Assembly (NCBI RefSeq): GCF_000316115.1
Contig: NZ_JH993797.1
Coordinates: 7,785,961-7,849,960, forward strand
Length of the DNA stretch: 64,000 nucleotides
Direction: 5' to 3'
From: Leptolyngbya sp. PCC 7375
GTDB lineage: Bacteria > Cyanobacteriota > Cyanobacteriia > Phormidesmidales > Phormidesmidaceae
The notes below the pieces were generated by a model that saw only the letters and a program-made list of their open reading frames with translations, did no database searches and was not told the origin of the DNA. The number at the start of each line of letters is the position of its first letter. The first letter of the stretch is position 1. This document shows, piece after piece, positions 17,837-26,612 of this stretch. Made by a program: the position numbers and the translations under genes.

Positions 17837-19450
17837 TCACAAAACAATCGCCATGCCATCCGCCCGGGGCTCCGATCCTGCCACCAGCACACCATTGTCT
17901 AACCGCAAAATCATCTGACCTTTCCCAAACATCCCTGGGTCCGCAACAATCTGCACATCATGGCCAAGATCACTTAACCCCAAGGCCACATGTCGTGGCA
18001 CCGTCTGCTCCAAAAATACTCGGTTACCCCGATCAAACCGCCAACGGGGTGCATCCAGTGCCGCCTGTGGATTTAATCCATGATCCACCAAATTCGAAAC
18101 CACCTGCATATGGCCCTGGGGCTGCATCGAAGCCCCCATTACCCCAAATGGTCCTAATGCCTGTCCATCACGACTCAAGAAACCCGGAATAATCGTGTGA
18201 AATGGACGTTTCCCAGGTGCGATCGCATTTGGATGCCCCTCATCCATCACAAATCCAGCTCCCCGGTTTTGCAACGCAATTCCTGTCCCCGGAATCGCAA
18301 TCCCACTGCCAAACCCCATAAAATTTGACTGGATAAAGGACACCATCAGCTCATCATCCGCTGCTGCCAAATACACCGTGCCGCCCTGGGGTAATCCCGG
18401 CTCAGCCAAAGCAATGGCGCGTTCACCCACTAGCCCTCGACGCTGGGCTCCATAGGCTTTATCCAACAATTCCGCCGTGGTCATATCCATCGTGCTCGGA
18501 TCGGCCACATACCGATGGGCATCGGCAAACGCCAGCTTCATCGCCTCAATCTGTTGGTGATAGTTAACCACCGAATCCCGTGGCTCAGCTGCCAGGTCAA
18601 ATCCCTCAACAATATTCAGGGCGATTAAGGCGGCAATTCCCTGACCGTTCGGCGGCAGTTCTGACACGGTCAACCCTCGATAGGTGGTCGAAATTGGTGT
18701 TACCCATTCCGCCTGATGGCTTTGCAAATCATCCAGCGAAAACAAACCTCCAGTTGCTTCGGAAAAGGCAATAAATTGTTCTGCCAATTTGCCCCGATAG
18801 AAACTCTCTCCTTCTGTGGCTGCCAATTCTCGCAATGTGGCTGCCTGTTCCGAACAGCGCCAAATTTCACCCGTATGAGGGGTCTGATTGCCTGAAAAGA
18901 ACAACGTTAGAAAGGGGTCGTGGGCCTCACCGGTTAAAGACAAATAGTTTTTTGCTCGCTGCTGCCAACTGCGGGCCGTAACCGGGGATACTGGAAACCC
19001 ATCTTCTGCATGGCGAATGGCGGGTTCAAATAACCGTTCAAATGGTAATTTACCCCAACGTCGCCATAGGGTTTGCCAGGCTGACACTGCCCCCGGTACC
19101 GTGGTTGCCAACCAGCCATGTAAGGGTAACTGTGACCTATTGGCCCACATGTCTGGCGATAGGGCCTGGGGACTTTTTCCAGACGCATTAAGACCATGGA
19201 GTTTGCCATCCCAAATAAGCGCAAAGGCATCCGAACCCAGACCGTTGGATGTGGGTTCAACAATGGTGAGATCAATGGCCATTGAGATCGCAGCATCCAC
19301 GGCATTGCCACCTGCCAGTAAAATTTCTGCCCCCGTTGCGGCTGCTAGCGATTGGGAAGTGGCAACGGCCCCCCGTGTTCCCAACATCACAGGTCGAGCG
19401 CAGGCGTAGGGATAGGACGTAAGATCAAATAGTTGCATGTTGGGGGCCAA
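17837..19450 (-). CDS. gamma-glutamyltranspeptidase
   Basis: A 537-residue Ntn-hydrolase precursor that cleaves gamma-glutamyl bonds of glutathione and related peptides. The autoprocessing and catalytic Thr is in PQGGTVYLAAAD (Thr about 358), giving a large and a small subunit. Other family blocks: AEILLAGGNAVDAAI near the N-terminus, LPPNGQGIAAL, and FGVMGASMQPQGH in the small subunit. No obvious signal peptide is seen, so it may be cytoplasmic. Starts at 19450 or 19438 (MQLFDL) are both possible. This is the intact relative of the fragments at 2868-3577 and 5146-5241. Confidence 0.9.
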   Translation of the reverse strand: MAPNMQLFDLTSYPYACARPVMLGTRGAVATSQSLAAATGAEILLAGGNAVDAAISMAIDLTIVEPTSNGLGSDAFALIWDGKLHGLNASGKSPQALSPDMWANRSQLPLHGWLATTVPGAVSAWQTLWRRWGKLPFERLFEPAIRHAEDGFPVSPVTARSWQQRAKNYLSLTGEAHDPFLTLFFSGNQTPHTGEIWRCSEQAATLRELAATEGESFYRGKLAEQFIAFSEATGGLFSLDDLQSHQAEWVTPISTTYRGLTVSELPPNGQGIAALIALNIVEGFDLAAEPRDSVVNYHQQIEAMKLAFADAHRYVADPSTMDMTTAELLDKAYGAQRRGLVGERAIALAEPGLPQGGTVYLAAADDELMVSFIQSNFMGFGSGIAIPGTGIALQNRGAGFVMDEGHPNAIAPGKRPFHTIIPGFLSRDGQALGPFGVMGASMQPQGHMQVVSNLVDHGLNPQAALDAPRWRFDRGNRVFLEQTVPRHVALGLSDLGHDVQIVADPGMFGKGQMILRLDNGVLVAGSEPRADGMAIVL

Positions 19451-19708
19451 TGTCTTTCTGTAGCGAGATAGGTCTTAAGAATAATCTGTAAAAGCTATGG
19501 GAGGGTGAAGTATGTCGGTTAGCGATCGCCCCCCACGATGGTAGCCCATCCGTACAGAGTAAGTTTCGGGGCCTGTGGTTCATGCAGAAAGAACAGGGAG
19601 ACTGGAAAATCCATCGTCAGATCTAGAATGAAAAGCCCCAGTCAATAGCCGTTGCTCCGCTAAACCCTTTACACTAACAAGACCGGATCTGGCTATGAAT
19701 TCTCCTCT

Positions 19709-21463
19709 ATGCAACGCTTTAACCTCCAAATCTTTCAACGTTTCTGGACCATTGCCAACACCTACTGGTTCAGCAATGAAAAGTGGAAAGCCCGAGGACT
19801 GCTTCTCATCATTGTTGTACTCCTCCTGGCCTATACCGGTCTTAGCGTTGTCCTCAATAACCAGCGAGGTGAGCTGATCTCTGCTTTGTCTGCCAAAAAT
19901 GAATCCCGCTTTTGGCAAACCGTTGTCATTTTTATCAGTGTTCTAGTCGTTTATGCGCCGCTGCTGGCAGGCTACACCTACCTGCGTGACCGTCTGGGTC
20001 TAGCCTGGCGACGCTGGCTGACTGGCGACTTTGTAGGGCGTTACTTTGCTGATAGAGCGTTCTACCGCATTAATCAGTTTGATCCTGATATTGATAACCC
20101 TGACCAGCGGATTGCTGAGGATGTTAAGAACTTTACTCAAGAGTCCCTGACCTTACTGCTGGTGCTGTCTGATTCAATTTTGGAAATTATTGCCTTTAGT
20201 GGCGTCTTGTTAGGAATTTCTAAAGAGCTGGTACTCTTTTTGGTGGGCTATGCCATTGTCGGCACCCTGGTCACAGTGGGTGTGTTTGGTCAGCCCCTGG
20301 TTCGTCTAAATTTTGAACAGTTGAAGCGGGAAGCTAATTTTCGTTTTAGCCTGGTGCGGGTGCGCGAGAATGCTGAAGCGATCGCATTTTACCAAGGTGA
20401 GGCTCAAGAATCGACCCAGGTTAATAACCGATTTATGGCGGCGTTTGATAACTACAAGCGTCTGCTGGGCTGGGAGTTAGGACTGAATGGTGTGACCAAT
20501 GCCTATGAATTTATTCCGTTTATCTTACCGGCTCTGGTGGTTGCACCTGGCATATTCAACGGTGATATTGAAGTGGGTAAGGTCAGCGAAGCACAGGGGG
20601 CGTTTATTCGCGTTTTCTTCTCTCTTAACCTGATTGTTGCCCGCTTTCAATCCTTGACCGCGTTTGGGGCTGGGATTGATCGTCTCTATGACTTTGCCAC
20701 ATCTCTTGGCCACATTGAGGAGCCAGAGAGTTCACCAGAGGAGAGTACTCAAGAGGAAATAGAGCAGGCAGAGTCGGAAATAGTTGTTGCTCACCCCGTT
20801 ATCAATCGTGAGATTGGTTTAGAGTTGACGCTACAGAATTTGACATTGCAGACGCCTAACTATCAGCGCACGCTGATTGAAGATCTATCGTTGGCATTGG
20901 ATACCCAAAGTTCCCTACTGGTGGTTGGCCCCAGTGGTTGTGGCAAGAGTTCGCTGATGCGTGCGATCGCAGGTCTATGGAACTCTGGCAACGGCACCAT
21001 CGAGCGCCCCGAACTGGAGTATTTGCTGTTTCTACCGCAAAAGCCCTACATGATTTTAGGTAGCCTCCGGCAGCAGTTGCTCTATCCCTATCCCGATATT
21101 GAGTTAGATGATGCTCAGCTCAAAACAGCACTTCAGCAAGTTAACTTGCCTGACTTAGATGAACGCTTTGGTGGCTTTGATGCTGAAGAAGAATGGAGCG
21201 ATGTGTTATCCCTCGGAGAACAACAGCGATTGAGTTTTGCCCGAGTGCTGCTGCATCAGCCCAAATATACAATTCTCGATGAAGCCACCAGTGCCCTTGA
21301 TCGTGACAATGAACAACAACTTTATGGTCATTTAGCGGCTACCAAAACCGCTTACCTTAGTGTTGGCCATCGCAAATCGTTAGAGGCCTACCACCAGTCC
21401 ATATTACGACTGTCAGAAGACCATACATGGCAGCTGCAATCGCTACTTGATTCCGTGGTCTAA
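19709..21463 (+). CDS. ABC-D family transporter, SbmA/BacA-like fused permease-ATPase
   Basis: A 584-residue half-transporter: membrane domain first (segments such as LLLIIVVLLLAYTGLSVVL and VVIFISVLVVYAPLLAGYT), then an ATPase with Walker A GPSGCGKS near residue 409, signature SLGEQQRLSFAR near 502 and Walker B ILDEATSALD. The long EAA-like region RENAEAIAFYQGE is typical of the ABC-D group (peroxisomal transporter, SbmA/BacA and YddA relatives), which move peptides, cobalamin or fatty-acyl compounds. A substrate cannot be assigned. It is a single gene, closely followed by an insertion sequence that begins 46 bases after its stop. Confidence 0.85.
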   Translation: MQRFNLQIFQRFWTIANTYWFSNEKWKARGLLLIIVVLLLAYTGLSVVLNNQRGELISALSAKNESRFWQTVVIFISVLVVYAPLLAGYTYLRDRLGLAWRRWLTGDFVGRYFADRAFYRINQFDPDIDNPDQRIAEDVKNFTQESLTLLLVLSDSILEIIAFSGVLLGISKELVLFLVGYAIVGTLVTVGVFGQPLVRLNFEQLKREANFRFSLVRVRENAEAIAFYQGEAQESTQVNNRFMAAFDNYKRLLGWELGLNGVTNAYEFIPFILPALVVAPGIFNGDIEVGKVSEAQGAFIRVFFSLNLIVARFQSLTAFGAGIDRLYDFATSLGHIEEPESSPEESTQEEIEQAESEIVVAHPVINREIGLELTLQNLTLQTPNYQRTLIEDLSLALDTQSSLLVVGPSGCGKSSLMRAIAGLWNSGNGTIERPELEYLLFLPQKPYMILGSLRQQLLYPYPDIELDDAQLKTALQQVNLPDLDERFGGFDAEEEWSDVLSLGEQQRLSFARVLLHQPKYTILDEATSALDRDNEQQLYGHLAATKTAYLSVGHRKSLEAYHQSILRLSEDHTWQLQSLLDSVV

Positions 21464-21508
21464 GTCAGCAAACGTCTATGGACAGGTGGGTTAGGGCAAC
21501 TTTACTGA

Positions 21509-23069
21509 CTGAACAGTAAGAAGTTTTTGTTGCTTTTCAGAAGCGCTCTATAAAAAAGAACATTCCATCGCTCAGAGAGCCCGGAATGCCCGAAACTAGC
21601 TGAAGTGAAAGATTCAGCTGATTTTATTATGGAGCTCTACGAGCGTATCGAGCAAATTATCGTTACATTCCGTCCAGCCTTTAGTCGCAATGCTACATTC
21701 GGGTGGTTTGTGCTGCTGTTGTGGGGAGCCCTACTAACGACCCAGCCCCCTGCGGTGACCAGTTATTTGAATGCCCTGGGTCTGGGAGCGGAGTACTATC
21801 ATCAAGCCCTCCATTGGTTTCATTCATCTGGATATGAGATGGACCGGGTGTGCCGTCGTTGGGGCCGTTGGCTCAGTCATCAGACCGATGGATATCGACT
21901 CAAGGGGCATCGAGTGTATGTCGGTGACGGCATTAAGGTCAGCAAAGAGGGGCGTAAAATGCCTGGGGTTAAAGGCCTGCATCAAGAGTCCGATAACCTC
22001 AGTAAACCAGAATGGATACGGGGGCATTATTTTAGTGCGTTGGGCCTTTTAATCGGACTCGACTCCGCGCTGTTTGTCAGTCTCATTGCGCTTAAACTTC
22101 ATGATGGCATCATTGCGACCACTGACGATGCTGAGAGTCGTCTAACCGAGAAAATGGCGCAACTCTGTGTCACCCATATGGGGCAGGGCAGCTATGCCGT
22201 GTTGGATGCCTACTATGCGTGTCGGGTTGTATTACAGCGGTTTCGTCAACACCACCTCCATCTCATTAGTCGCAGTCGCATCTCAACGGTGGCACGGGCC
22301 GAGTTTTCAGCGAATCCACAGGTCGCAAAACGAGGACGCCCTCGACAATGGGGAGCCAAAATCAGGCTCAGAGACTTGTTCGAGGAGACCGATAGCTGGT
22401 TAAGCGAAACGGTCTCACTCTATGGTCAGCCCGTTTCACTGGTCTATCAGTGTTTTCAGTTTTACTGGGATAGCCCCACCGAGAAGGTCCTCTTTGTCCT
22501 CACCCAACAACCGTGCGGCAAACGGATGATCCTGCTCTCGTCAGACCTCAGCCTCACTGGACTAGAGGTCATTGAAACCTATACAAAGCGCTTCAAAATC
22601 GAGGTCGCTTTTCGCACCTTGGTTCATCTCCTGGGTGGGTTTGCCTATCGGTTCTGGCTCAAAGCACTCGACAAAATTGCTGACTGGCCTGACTCGATGT
22701 ACCTGCTCGACTATGACACCGATATCCAGACCCAAATTCTTAGCAAAGTCGAGGCCTTTGAACGCTTTGTCAACCTCAATGCTATCGCCTTAGGACTACT
22801 GCAAGTGCTCGCTCTGGAAATGCCGAATCATATCTGGCGATACTTTCCGGGCTGGTTTCGTACCCTACCCAAGCATGGCTATCCCAGTGAACGGATTGTT
22901 CGAATGGCTCTCCAAGACCAGCAAGAGATCGTTTTATCCAAGAGTAGGCCTGCTCTACTGTTGAATAAATTATTGGCGGGTAAGATAGAGCAGGGCAAAA
23001 CGTCCAAAACACCTTCGTTGGCAGCGTAGGAAAACGACAAAAAGGCAACATTAACTTGTTACTCAATAG
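21509..23069 (+). mobile_element. complete IS4-like insertion sequence (1561 bp)
   Basis: Imperfect 25-bp terminal inverted repeats (18 of 25 identical) at 21509-21533 and 23045-23069, sharing AAGTT and TGTTGC inward of the ends. The direct repeat TTTACTGA at 21501-21508 and 23070-23077 is an 8-bp target duplication. It contains one intact transposase gene. Intact ends, duplication and reading frame suggest recent insertion. Confidence 0.85.
21605..23029 (+). CDS. IS4-like DDE transposase
   Basis: A 474-residue transposase. Catalytic Asp in VYVGDGIKVS near residue 110, second Asp in YAVLDAYYACRV near 200, and the Glu in TYTKRFKIEVAFR near 332, the Y-R-E region of IS4-type enzymes. It reads from a GTG at 21605 or the ATG at 21629 and fills the element between its inverted repeats. 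No frameshift seen. Confidence 0.85.
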   Translation: MKDSADFIMELYERIEQIIVTFRPAFSRNATFGWFVLLLWGALLTTQPPAVTSYLNALGLGAEYYHQALHWFHSSGYEMDRVCRRWGRWLSHQTDGYRLKGHRVYVGDGIKVSKEGRKMPGVKGLHQESDNLSKPEWIRGHYFSALGLLIGLDSALFVSLIALKLHDGIIATTDDAESRLTEKMAQLCVTHMGQGSYAVLDAYYACRVVLQRFRQHHLHLISRSRISTVARAEFSANPQVAKRGRPRQWGAKIRLRDLFEETDSWLSETVSLYGQPVSLVYQCFQFYWDSPTEKVLFVLTQQPCGKRMILLSSDLSLTGLEVIETYTKRFKIEVAFRTLVHLLGGFAYRFWLKALDKIADWPDSMYLLDYDTDIQTQILSKVEAFERFVNLNAIALGLLQVLALEMPNHIWRYFPGWFRTLPKHGYPSERIVRMALQDQQEIVLSKSRPALLLNKLLAGKIEQGKTSKTPSLAA

Positions 23070-23077
23070 TTTACTGA

Positions 23078-23675
23078 GTAATCTTTATTAAAGTCACCAC
23101 AGACTTTATTTTGGCTTTGCCTAGGGACCCTGGCAATACAGTTAAATGTACTTACGGGAAAGCACTTAGGTGCTAATCAACAGCTAAACGCTGAAACACC
23201 ATAGTCTCAACCTAATTTAAGTCTCCATTAGAGTGTGACTACTGGGTGTCAAGTTAGATATATGCCACTGTTTTAGTCGGTAGGATATCTTAGGGTGCCA
23301 TATTTTGCATAGTCGCATCGCGACAGAGGGGTGCATAACCAATCTGTAACTCATTGTAGTGAGCTGTTGAGCATCTCAATTTAAATAATTCTGTTGAATT
23401 AATGCAGAGGCAAAGAAGACTTATTTGTCTACAACTGCCTGGACGTACTTGAACAACTTGTTATCTTTAGCCTGGCTCGATTGCTAAGAACAGACGTAAT
23501 CGTTGAGAACAACAGATTACTAAGCGATTGAACTGGCAAATACCCCAACACATCTGCCAAGTCAGATCAGGAATGGGCTGTCTGTTTTTAGAAATTCCCT
23601 GTGGCAGATACCAATTCAAATGACGTAATTGCGTCATTACGCATGCTTTTTAAATTATTTATGTCAGGAGATTCC
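23078..23675. other. 600-bp intergenic region before PEP-CTERM gene
   Basis: No convincing gene on either strand. AT-rich with scattered short inverted repeats (AGCACTTAGGTGCT near 23162). An in-frame upstream extension of the next ORF to 23601 exists but lacks a ribosome binding site. Probably promoter and leader of the PEP-CTERM gene. Confidence 0.4.
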
Positions 23676-24554
23676 ATGAATCGATGTTTAGGTAAAGCCT
23701 CTTGGCTTTTGATGGCTTCTGTTACGTCGGGGGTGGTTGCGATCGCATCCCCCGGTCAGGCCGCTAGTCTTGCGTTTTCAGAAAGCCTACTAGAAGTAAC
23801 CTTTAATCAAGATTTCTTTGGTAGCGCAACAGATACAAATACCGATACTATTGCCATCGCCGAAGATGGTGAAGTTATGGTAGATGCTATTGCAGATGCT
23901 GCAGCTTTTAATGATGCGGCTGGTGCAGATTCATGTTTGTTCGATTTAGGAAATCCTGGTGCCTGTAATGCCGCATTGAGCGAGGCGATAGGTGACGACG
24001 GCAACAACTATTTTGGCATTGGTGAAAGCTTTTCTGAAGTCATTGGTGACTTCTTTGTCGCCTCTGGCAACAGTTTTAACTTTGACTTTATTGCCTCGCT
24101 GCTGCTCGAAACAGAGATTGATCGTCCTGATGTTGAAGCTGCCCAGGCAACTGGTGAAGTCTCATTCGCCCTCTATGGAGGTACTCAATCCAATTCTCTA
24201 TCTCTTTTGGATACCTTTACACTCAGTGGACGTTTATCCACACTTGGCTCAGACGATAGTTTCACTGAACCACAGACGAGCGGTGCGCTGACATTTGACA
24301 CGTTCTTTGACACATCCTTTGGCGGACAAAGTGAGTTTGTCGATGCCTTTGTGGAAGGATCCTATAGCCGTAGCTTTGACACAGATACCTACCTACAACT
24401 GGTGGAAGTTAAAACCAGTTCTGCCTGTGTGGCAACGGCTGCCAGCCAGCAAGACTGTAAACAGTCGGTGCCAGAACCCACTGGTGTATTAGCTTTAATT
24501 GCACCACTCTTAGGCTTAACTGGCTTCTCATTAAAAAAAAGGCTCCATGGCTAG
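23676..24554 (+). CDS. PEP-CTERM exported protein
   Basis: About 292 residues from the ATG at 23676, which has AGGAG five bases upstream; the longer reading from 23601 is not supported. An N-terminal signal peptide (ASWLLMASVTSGVVAIA, cleavage after GQAA) is followed by a beta-rich, acidic, Asp/Ser/Thr-rich body. The C-terminus has the PEP-CTERM sorting signal: VPEPTGVLALIAPLLGL, then FSLKKR. Such proteins are processed by exosortase and end up at the cell surface or in extracellular matrix. No exosortase gene is in the window. The gene sits just upstream of the peptide-export island; a link in biofilm or matrix formation is possible but inferred. Confidence 0.85.
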   Translation: MNRCLGKASWLLMASVTSGVVAIASPGQAASLAFSESLLEVTFNQDFFGSATDTNTDTIAIAEDGEVMVDAIADAAAFNDAAGADSCLFDLGNPGACNAALSEAIGDDGNNYFGIGESFSEVIGDFFVASGNSFNFDFIASLLLETEIDRPDVEAAQATGEVSFALYGGTQSNSLSLLDTFTLSGRLSTLGSDDSFTEPQTSGALTFDTFFDTSFGGQSEFVDAFVEGSYSRSFDTDTYLQLVEVKTSSACVATAASQQDCKQSVPEPTGVLALIAPLLGLTGFSLKKRLHG

Positions 24555-24708
24555 TGTAAGGAGATTATAATTAATTAAGAGATTGTCTCACATTATTTAA
24601 AAATCTCTTCTCTTTATCTTTTCCCCCTTTAACGCACCTTTGCTTTAAGGTCGTTGAGGGGGAAAATGTGTTTTGAGGTAACTTAACTGAGCTTGGTATT
24701 GGTCAAAA

Positions 24709-24792
24709 CTGCCAAAATGGCCACACTTGCTAAAAATGTCAGCTACCGAACTAAATGCGATATTTTTCCAAGAATCTGCCAAAATGGCCACA
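24709..24792 (+). promoter_or_regulatory. two copies of CTGCCAAAATGGCCACA upstream of peptide gene 1
   Basis: The 17-bp sequence occurs at 24709-24725 and 24776-24792, 67 bases apart, 80-165 bases before the first precursor gene. Its core GCCAAAATGGCC is a near-palindrome and is found again, on the other strand, at 32556-32567 upstream of the parvulin-like gene. The arrangement suggests paired operator sites for a regulator of the export island. Confidence 0.5.
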
Positions 24793-24872
24793 TCTTTCTC
24801 AAAAAAAACAATATTGTATCTACAACAGCAACAAAAGGTTGCTTTAGACATCTTCTTTGGAGAGCCACACTC

Positions 24873-25121
24873 ATGAATATCAACGATCTAAGCTATCTAG
24901 GTACTGTTTCTGAAACAACAAATATCTTAGGTGGTGGTCGTCGCCGTCGTCGTCATCGCGGTGGATCTGCTAAAGCTACAGCTGATGCGGCTGCAGATGC
25001 ACTGGGTAAATACACTAGAACCGATGCTTTTGTCGAAACTAATGCGGCGGCTGGCACTGGTTCCAGTTCTTACGCTAGCTCCACATCGTATGCTAGCAAT
25101 AGCAGACGTCGTCGTCGTTAA
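24873..25121 (+). CDS. Gly-Gly-leader precursor peptide 1 (Arg-rich)
   Basis: An 82-residue protein from the ATG at 24873, preceded by GGAGAG at 8-base spacing. The leader MNINDLSYLGTVSETTNILGG ends in a double-glycine processing site at residues 20-21; the core starts GRRRRRHRGGS and ends SNSRRRRR, with an Ala/Ser/Thr-rich middle containing KATADAAADA. The leader matches those of the genes at 25411 and 26106. Proteins of this plan are cut after Gly-Gly and exported by C39-peptidase ABC transporters, and one is encoded at 34688-37783. The longer upstream extension of this frame lacks a ribosome binding site. Function of the core is unknown. Confidence 0.8.
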   Translation: MNINDLSYLGTVSETTNILGGGRRRRRHRGGSAKATADAAADALGKYTRTDAFVETNAAAGTGSSSYASSTSYASNSRRRRR

Positions 25122-25216
25122 GTTTAGCAGATTCTATTGGAGTAGATCTTTGATCTATTTCTAATTTGATCAGCTTTACCATTCAACAATACTAGTATTT
25201 GCAAGGATGGGAACCT

Positions 25217-25273
25217 TTAAGGCTCACCAAAAGAACAATATAATATAGAGACTGATCTTTTGGTGAGCCTTAA
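25217..25273. repeat. 18-bp inverted repeat between peptide genes 1 and 2
   Basis: TTAAGGCTCACCAAAAGA (25217-25234) is exactly complementary to 25256-25273, with a 21-base AT-rich loop. No T-run follows, so it need not be a terminator. The inner motif GCTCACCAA/TTGGTGAGC recurs in the hairpin before peptide gene 3 (26043-26084). Confidence 0.7.
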
Positions 25274-25410
25274 CTTACAGATGCCCCATTGCCGTTGTAT
25301 GCTCACACCGAGTGGGGAAATGGCAAGACCGTTTTACTGTTTGTACTACCTGTCTGTCGAGGTTCATTTCTCATCGTTGTAACAACTTATCGTCCGATAA
25401 GGAGAAAAAA

Positions 25411-25686
25411 ATGAGTCAGTTGATAATTTCAGACCTTGAATTTTTCAAGGATATATCAAATCAGCTTTATATTCATGGTGGTTCTCGTCGCAGCTCTCGG
25501 GGTGTCGACGTTGCTTTAGATGCCGAGTTTGATGCTGATTTCGACGTCGATTTTACAACCTATGTTGGCCCCCATGGTACTCGCCGTGTTAGTGCTTTTG
25601 CCAGAGCCGTGAGGGGGAGTGCTTTAGCCAGTGCCACTGCAGTGGGTGGTGGTCGGGCACGCGCCTCTGCTTCTGTTCAGCTGTAA
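25411..25686 (+). CDS. Gly-Gly-leader precursor peptide 2
   Basis: A 91-residue protein from the ATG at 25411, with AAGGAG upstream. The leader has IISDLEFFKDI and ends IHGG at residues 23-24, just before SRRSSRG. The core alternates hydrophobic and acidic residues (VDVALDAEFDADFDVDF) and then becomes Ala/Ser/Arg-rich (RAVRGSALASATAV, ending RARASASVQL). The alternation is what a beta-strand with two different faces would need. A terminator follows at 25774. It is expected to be a substrate of the C39 ABC exporter of this island, by leader similarity with the genes at 24873 and 26106. Confidence 0.78.
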   Translation: MSQLIISDLEFFKDISNQLYIHGGSRRSSRGVDVALDAEFDADFDVDFTTYVGPHGTRRVSAFARAVRGSALASATAVGGGRARASASVQL

Positions 25687-25773
25687 GCTGATTTCTAAGG
25701 TTGAACAGAAGCCATTGTCCTTGTGTCACAATATTAAATCTAGTCTTTTTCGTCTGAACATGGCTAGTAAGTT

Positions 25774-25806
25774 TAAGAGTCAGTCAAGTAACTGACTCTT
25801 ATTTTT
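25774..25806 (+). terminator. rho-independent terminator after peptide gene 2
   Basis: Inverted repeat TAAGAGTCAGT / ACTGACTCTTA with a 6-base loop, running directly into TTTTT. Located about 90 bases after the stop codon. Confidence 0.8.
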
Positions 25807-26042
25807 ATGGGTAACAAAGCTATCAAGAGAATATCAACTTAAAACGAGACGTTTGCCTAAGGATAGTACTCACAACTCAGAGGCTAGGAATCAAAACCTT
25901 ACTGATTTAGAAGATGAAGCACTCTATAAAATACTCTAATAGCTTAGGTTTCACAGGTGAAGAGCTATACCAAAGATTAGTAACGGCAACGTATAAAAAA
26001 ACTCCTGCCAAGTTGGCAACATTCTCTTAGGACAGGTAGATA

Positions 26043-26084
26043 TAGTATGCTCACCAATCAAAAAAATGGTTGGTGAGCATACTA
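26043..26084. repeat. 15-bp inverted repeat just upstream of peptide gene 3
   Basis: TAGTATGCTCACCAA (26043-26057) and its exact complement (26070-26084) around a 12-base loop, ending 21 bases before the ATG and immediately before the ribosome binding site. It shares GCTCACCAA with the hairpin at 25217-25273. The position would allow control of translation or a protein-binding operator. Confidence 0.7.
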
Positions 26085-26105
26085 CAAAACTTGGAGAGAA
26101 AGATA

Positions 26106-26303
26106 ATGTATATTTCTGATTTGAGCTATCTTGAAACAACTGTATCTTCCGATGTCGTTGGTGGTTCTCATCGCCGTCGCCGTCGTCGTGGCATCAAAAT
26201 TGAAATCGATGTTGTAAAGGTGAATGCGTCTTCAAAAGCTAGTGCCTATGCATTTAAAGGGAATGCAAAAGCCACTGCAATTACTAAAGTTAGTGTTGAC
26301 TAA
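26106..26303 (+). CDS. Gly-Gly-leader precursor peptide 3 (Arg-rich)
   Basis: A 65-residue protein from the ATG at 26106, with GGAGAG seven bases upstream, the same Shine-Dalgarno context (TTGGAGAG) as peptide gene 1. The leader MYISDLSYLETTVSSDVVGG ends at residue 20; the core begins SHRRRRRRG and continues with alternating residues (IKIEIDVVKVNASSKASAYA, then FKGNAKATAITKVSVD). The leader is the clearest match to peptide 1 and to the internal motif in the two HetP-like proteins. Expected to be exported by the C39 ABC transporter; biological activity unknown. Confidence 0.8.
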   Translation: MYISDLSYLETTVSSDVVGGSHRRRRRRGIKIEIDVVKVNASSKASAYAFKGNAKATAITKVSVD

Positions 26304-26350
26304 TCAGTAATCAGCACCTCTACTCTACTTTGCATTTGGCATCCGATTCT

Positions 26351-26440
26351 AGCGTTGTTGATTTAGAGAGTGAATCGTTCGTAAAACTTGCTAACAGTTG
26401 AGATTTAACGGATTGTTTCATATCGAGATTCAACAACGCT
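26351..26440. repeat. 11-bp inverted repeat after peptide gene 3
   Basis: AGCGTTGTTGA (26351-26361) and its complement TCAACAACGCT (26430-26440) are separated by 68 bases. It may bring together a structured 3' region of the peptide 3 transcript. Confidence 0.4.
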
Positions 26441-26553
26441 CTAATTTTCTCAGGAGTTGCATAGAATAGGTCAATTTAACTGTTTAGGTAGGTTGAACAA
26501 AACCTCTGTGCTGCCCAAATTAGCTTAGATGTCAGAGCTCTACTCAGCCCCCT

Positions 26554-26612
26554 AAAAGAATCACTGTAATTCAGATGATGATGATTTCAGATGAATGCAG
26601 TGGTTCTTTTTT
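26554..26612 (+). terminator. terminator between peptide gene 3 and the GNAT-TPR gene
   Basis: AAAAGAATCACTG (26554-26566) pairs with CAGTGGTTCTTTT (26598-26610) with one G-U pair, followed by more T. It separates the precursor cluster from the downstream gene. Confidence 0.6.

Noticed and set aside
24693..24872. N-terminal extension of peptide gene 1
   Set aside because: The extended frame overlaps the direct repeats and has no ribosome binding site; the ATG at 24873 has one and yields the family leader.
25312..25410. N-terminal extension of peptide gene 2
   Set aside because: AAGGAG precedes the ATG at 25411, and the extension breaks the leader match.
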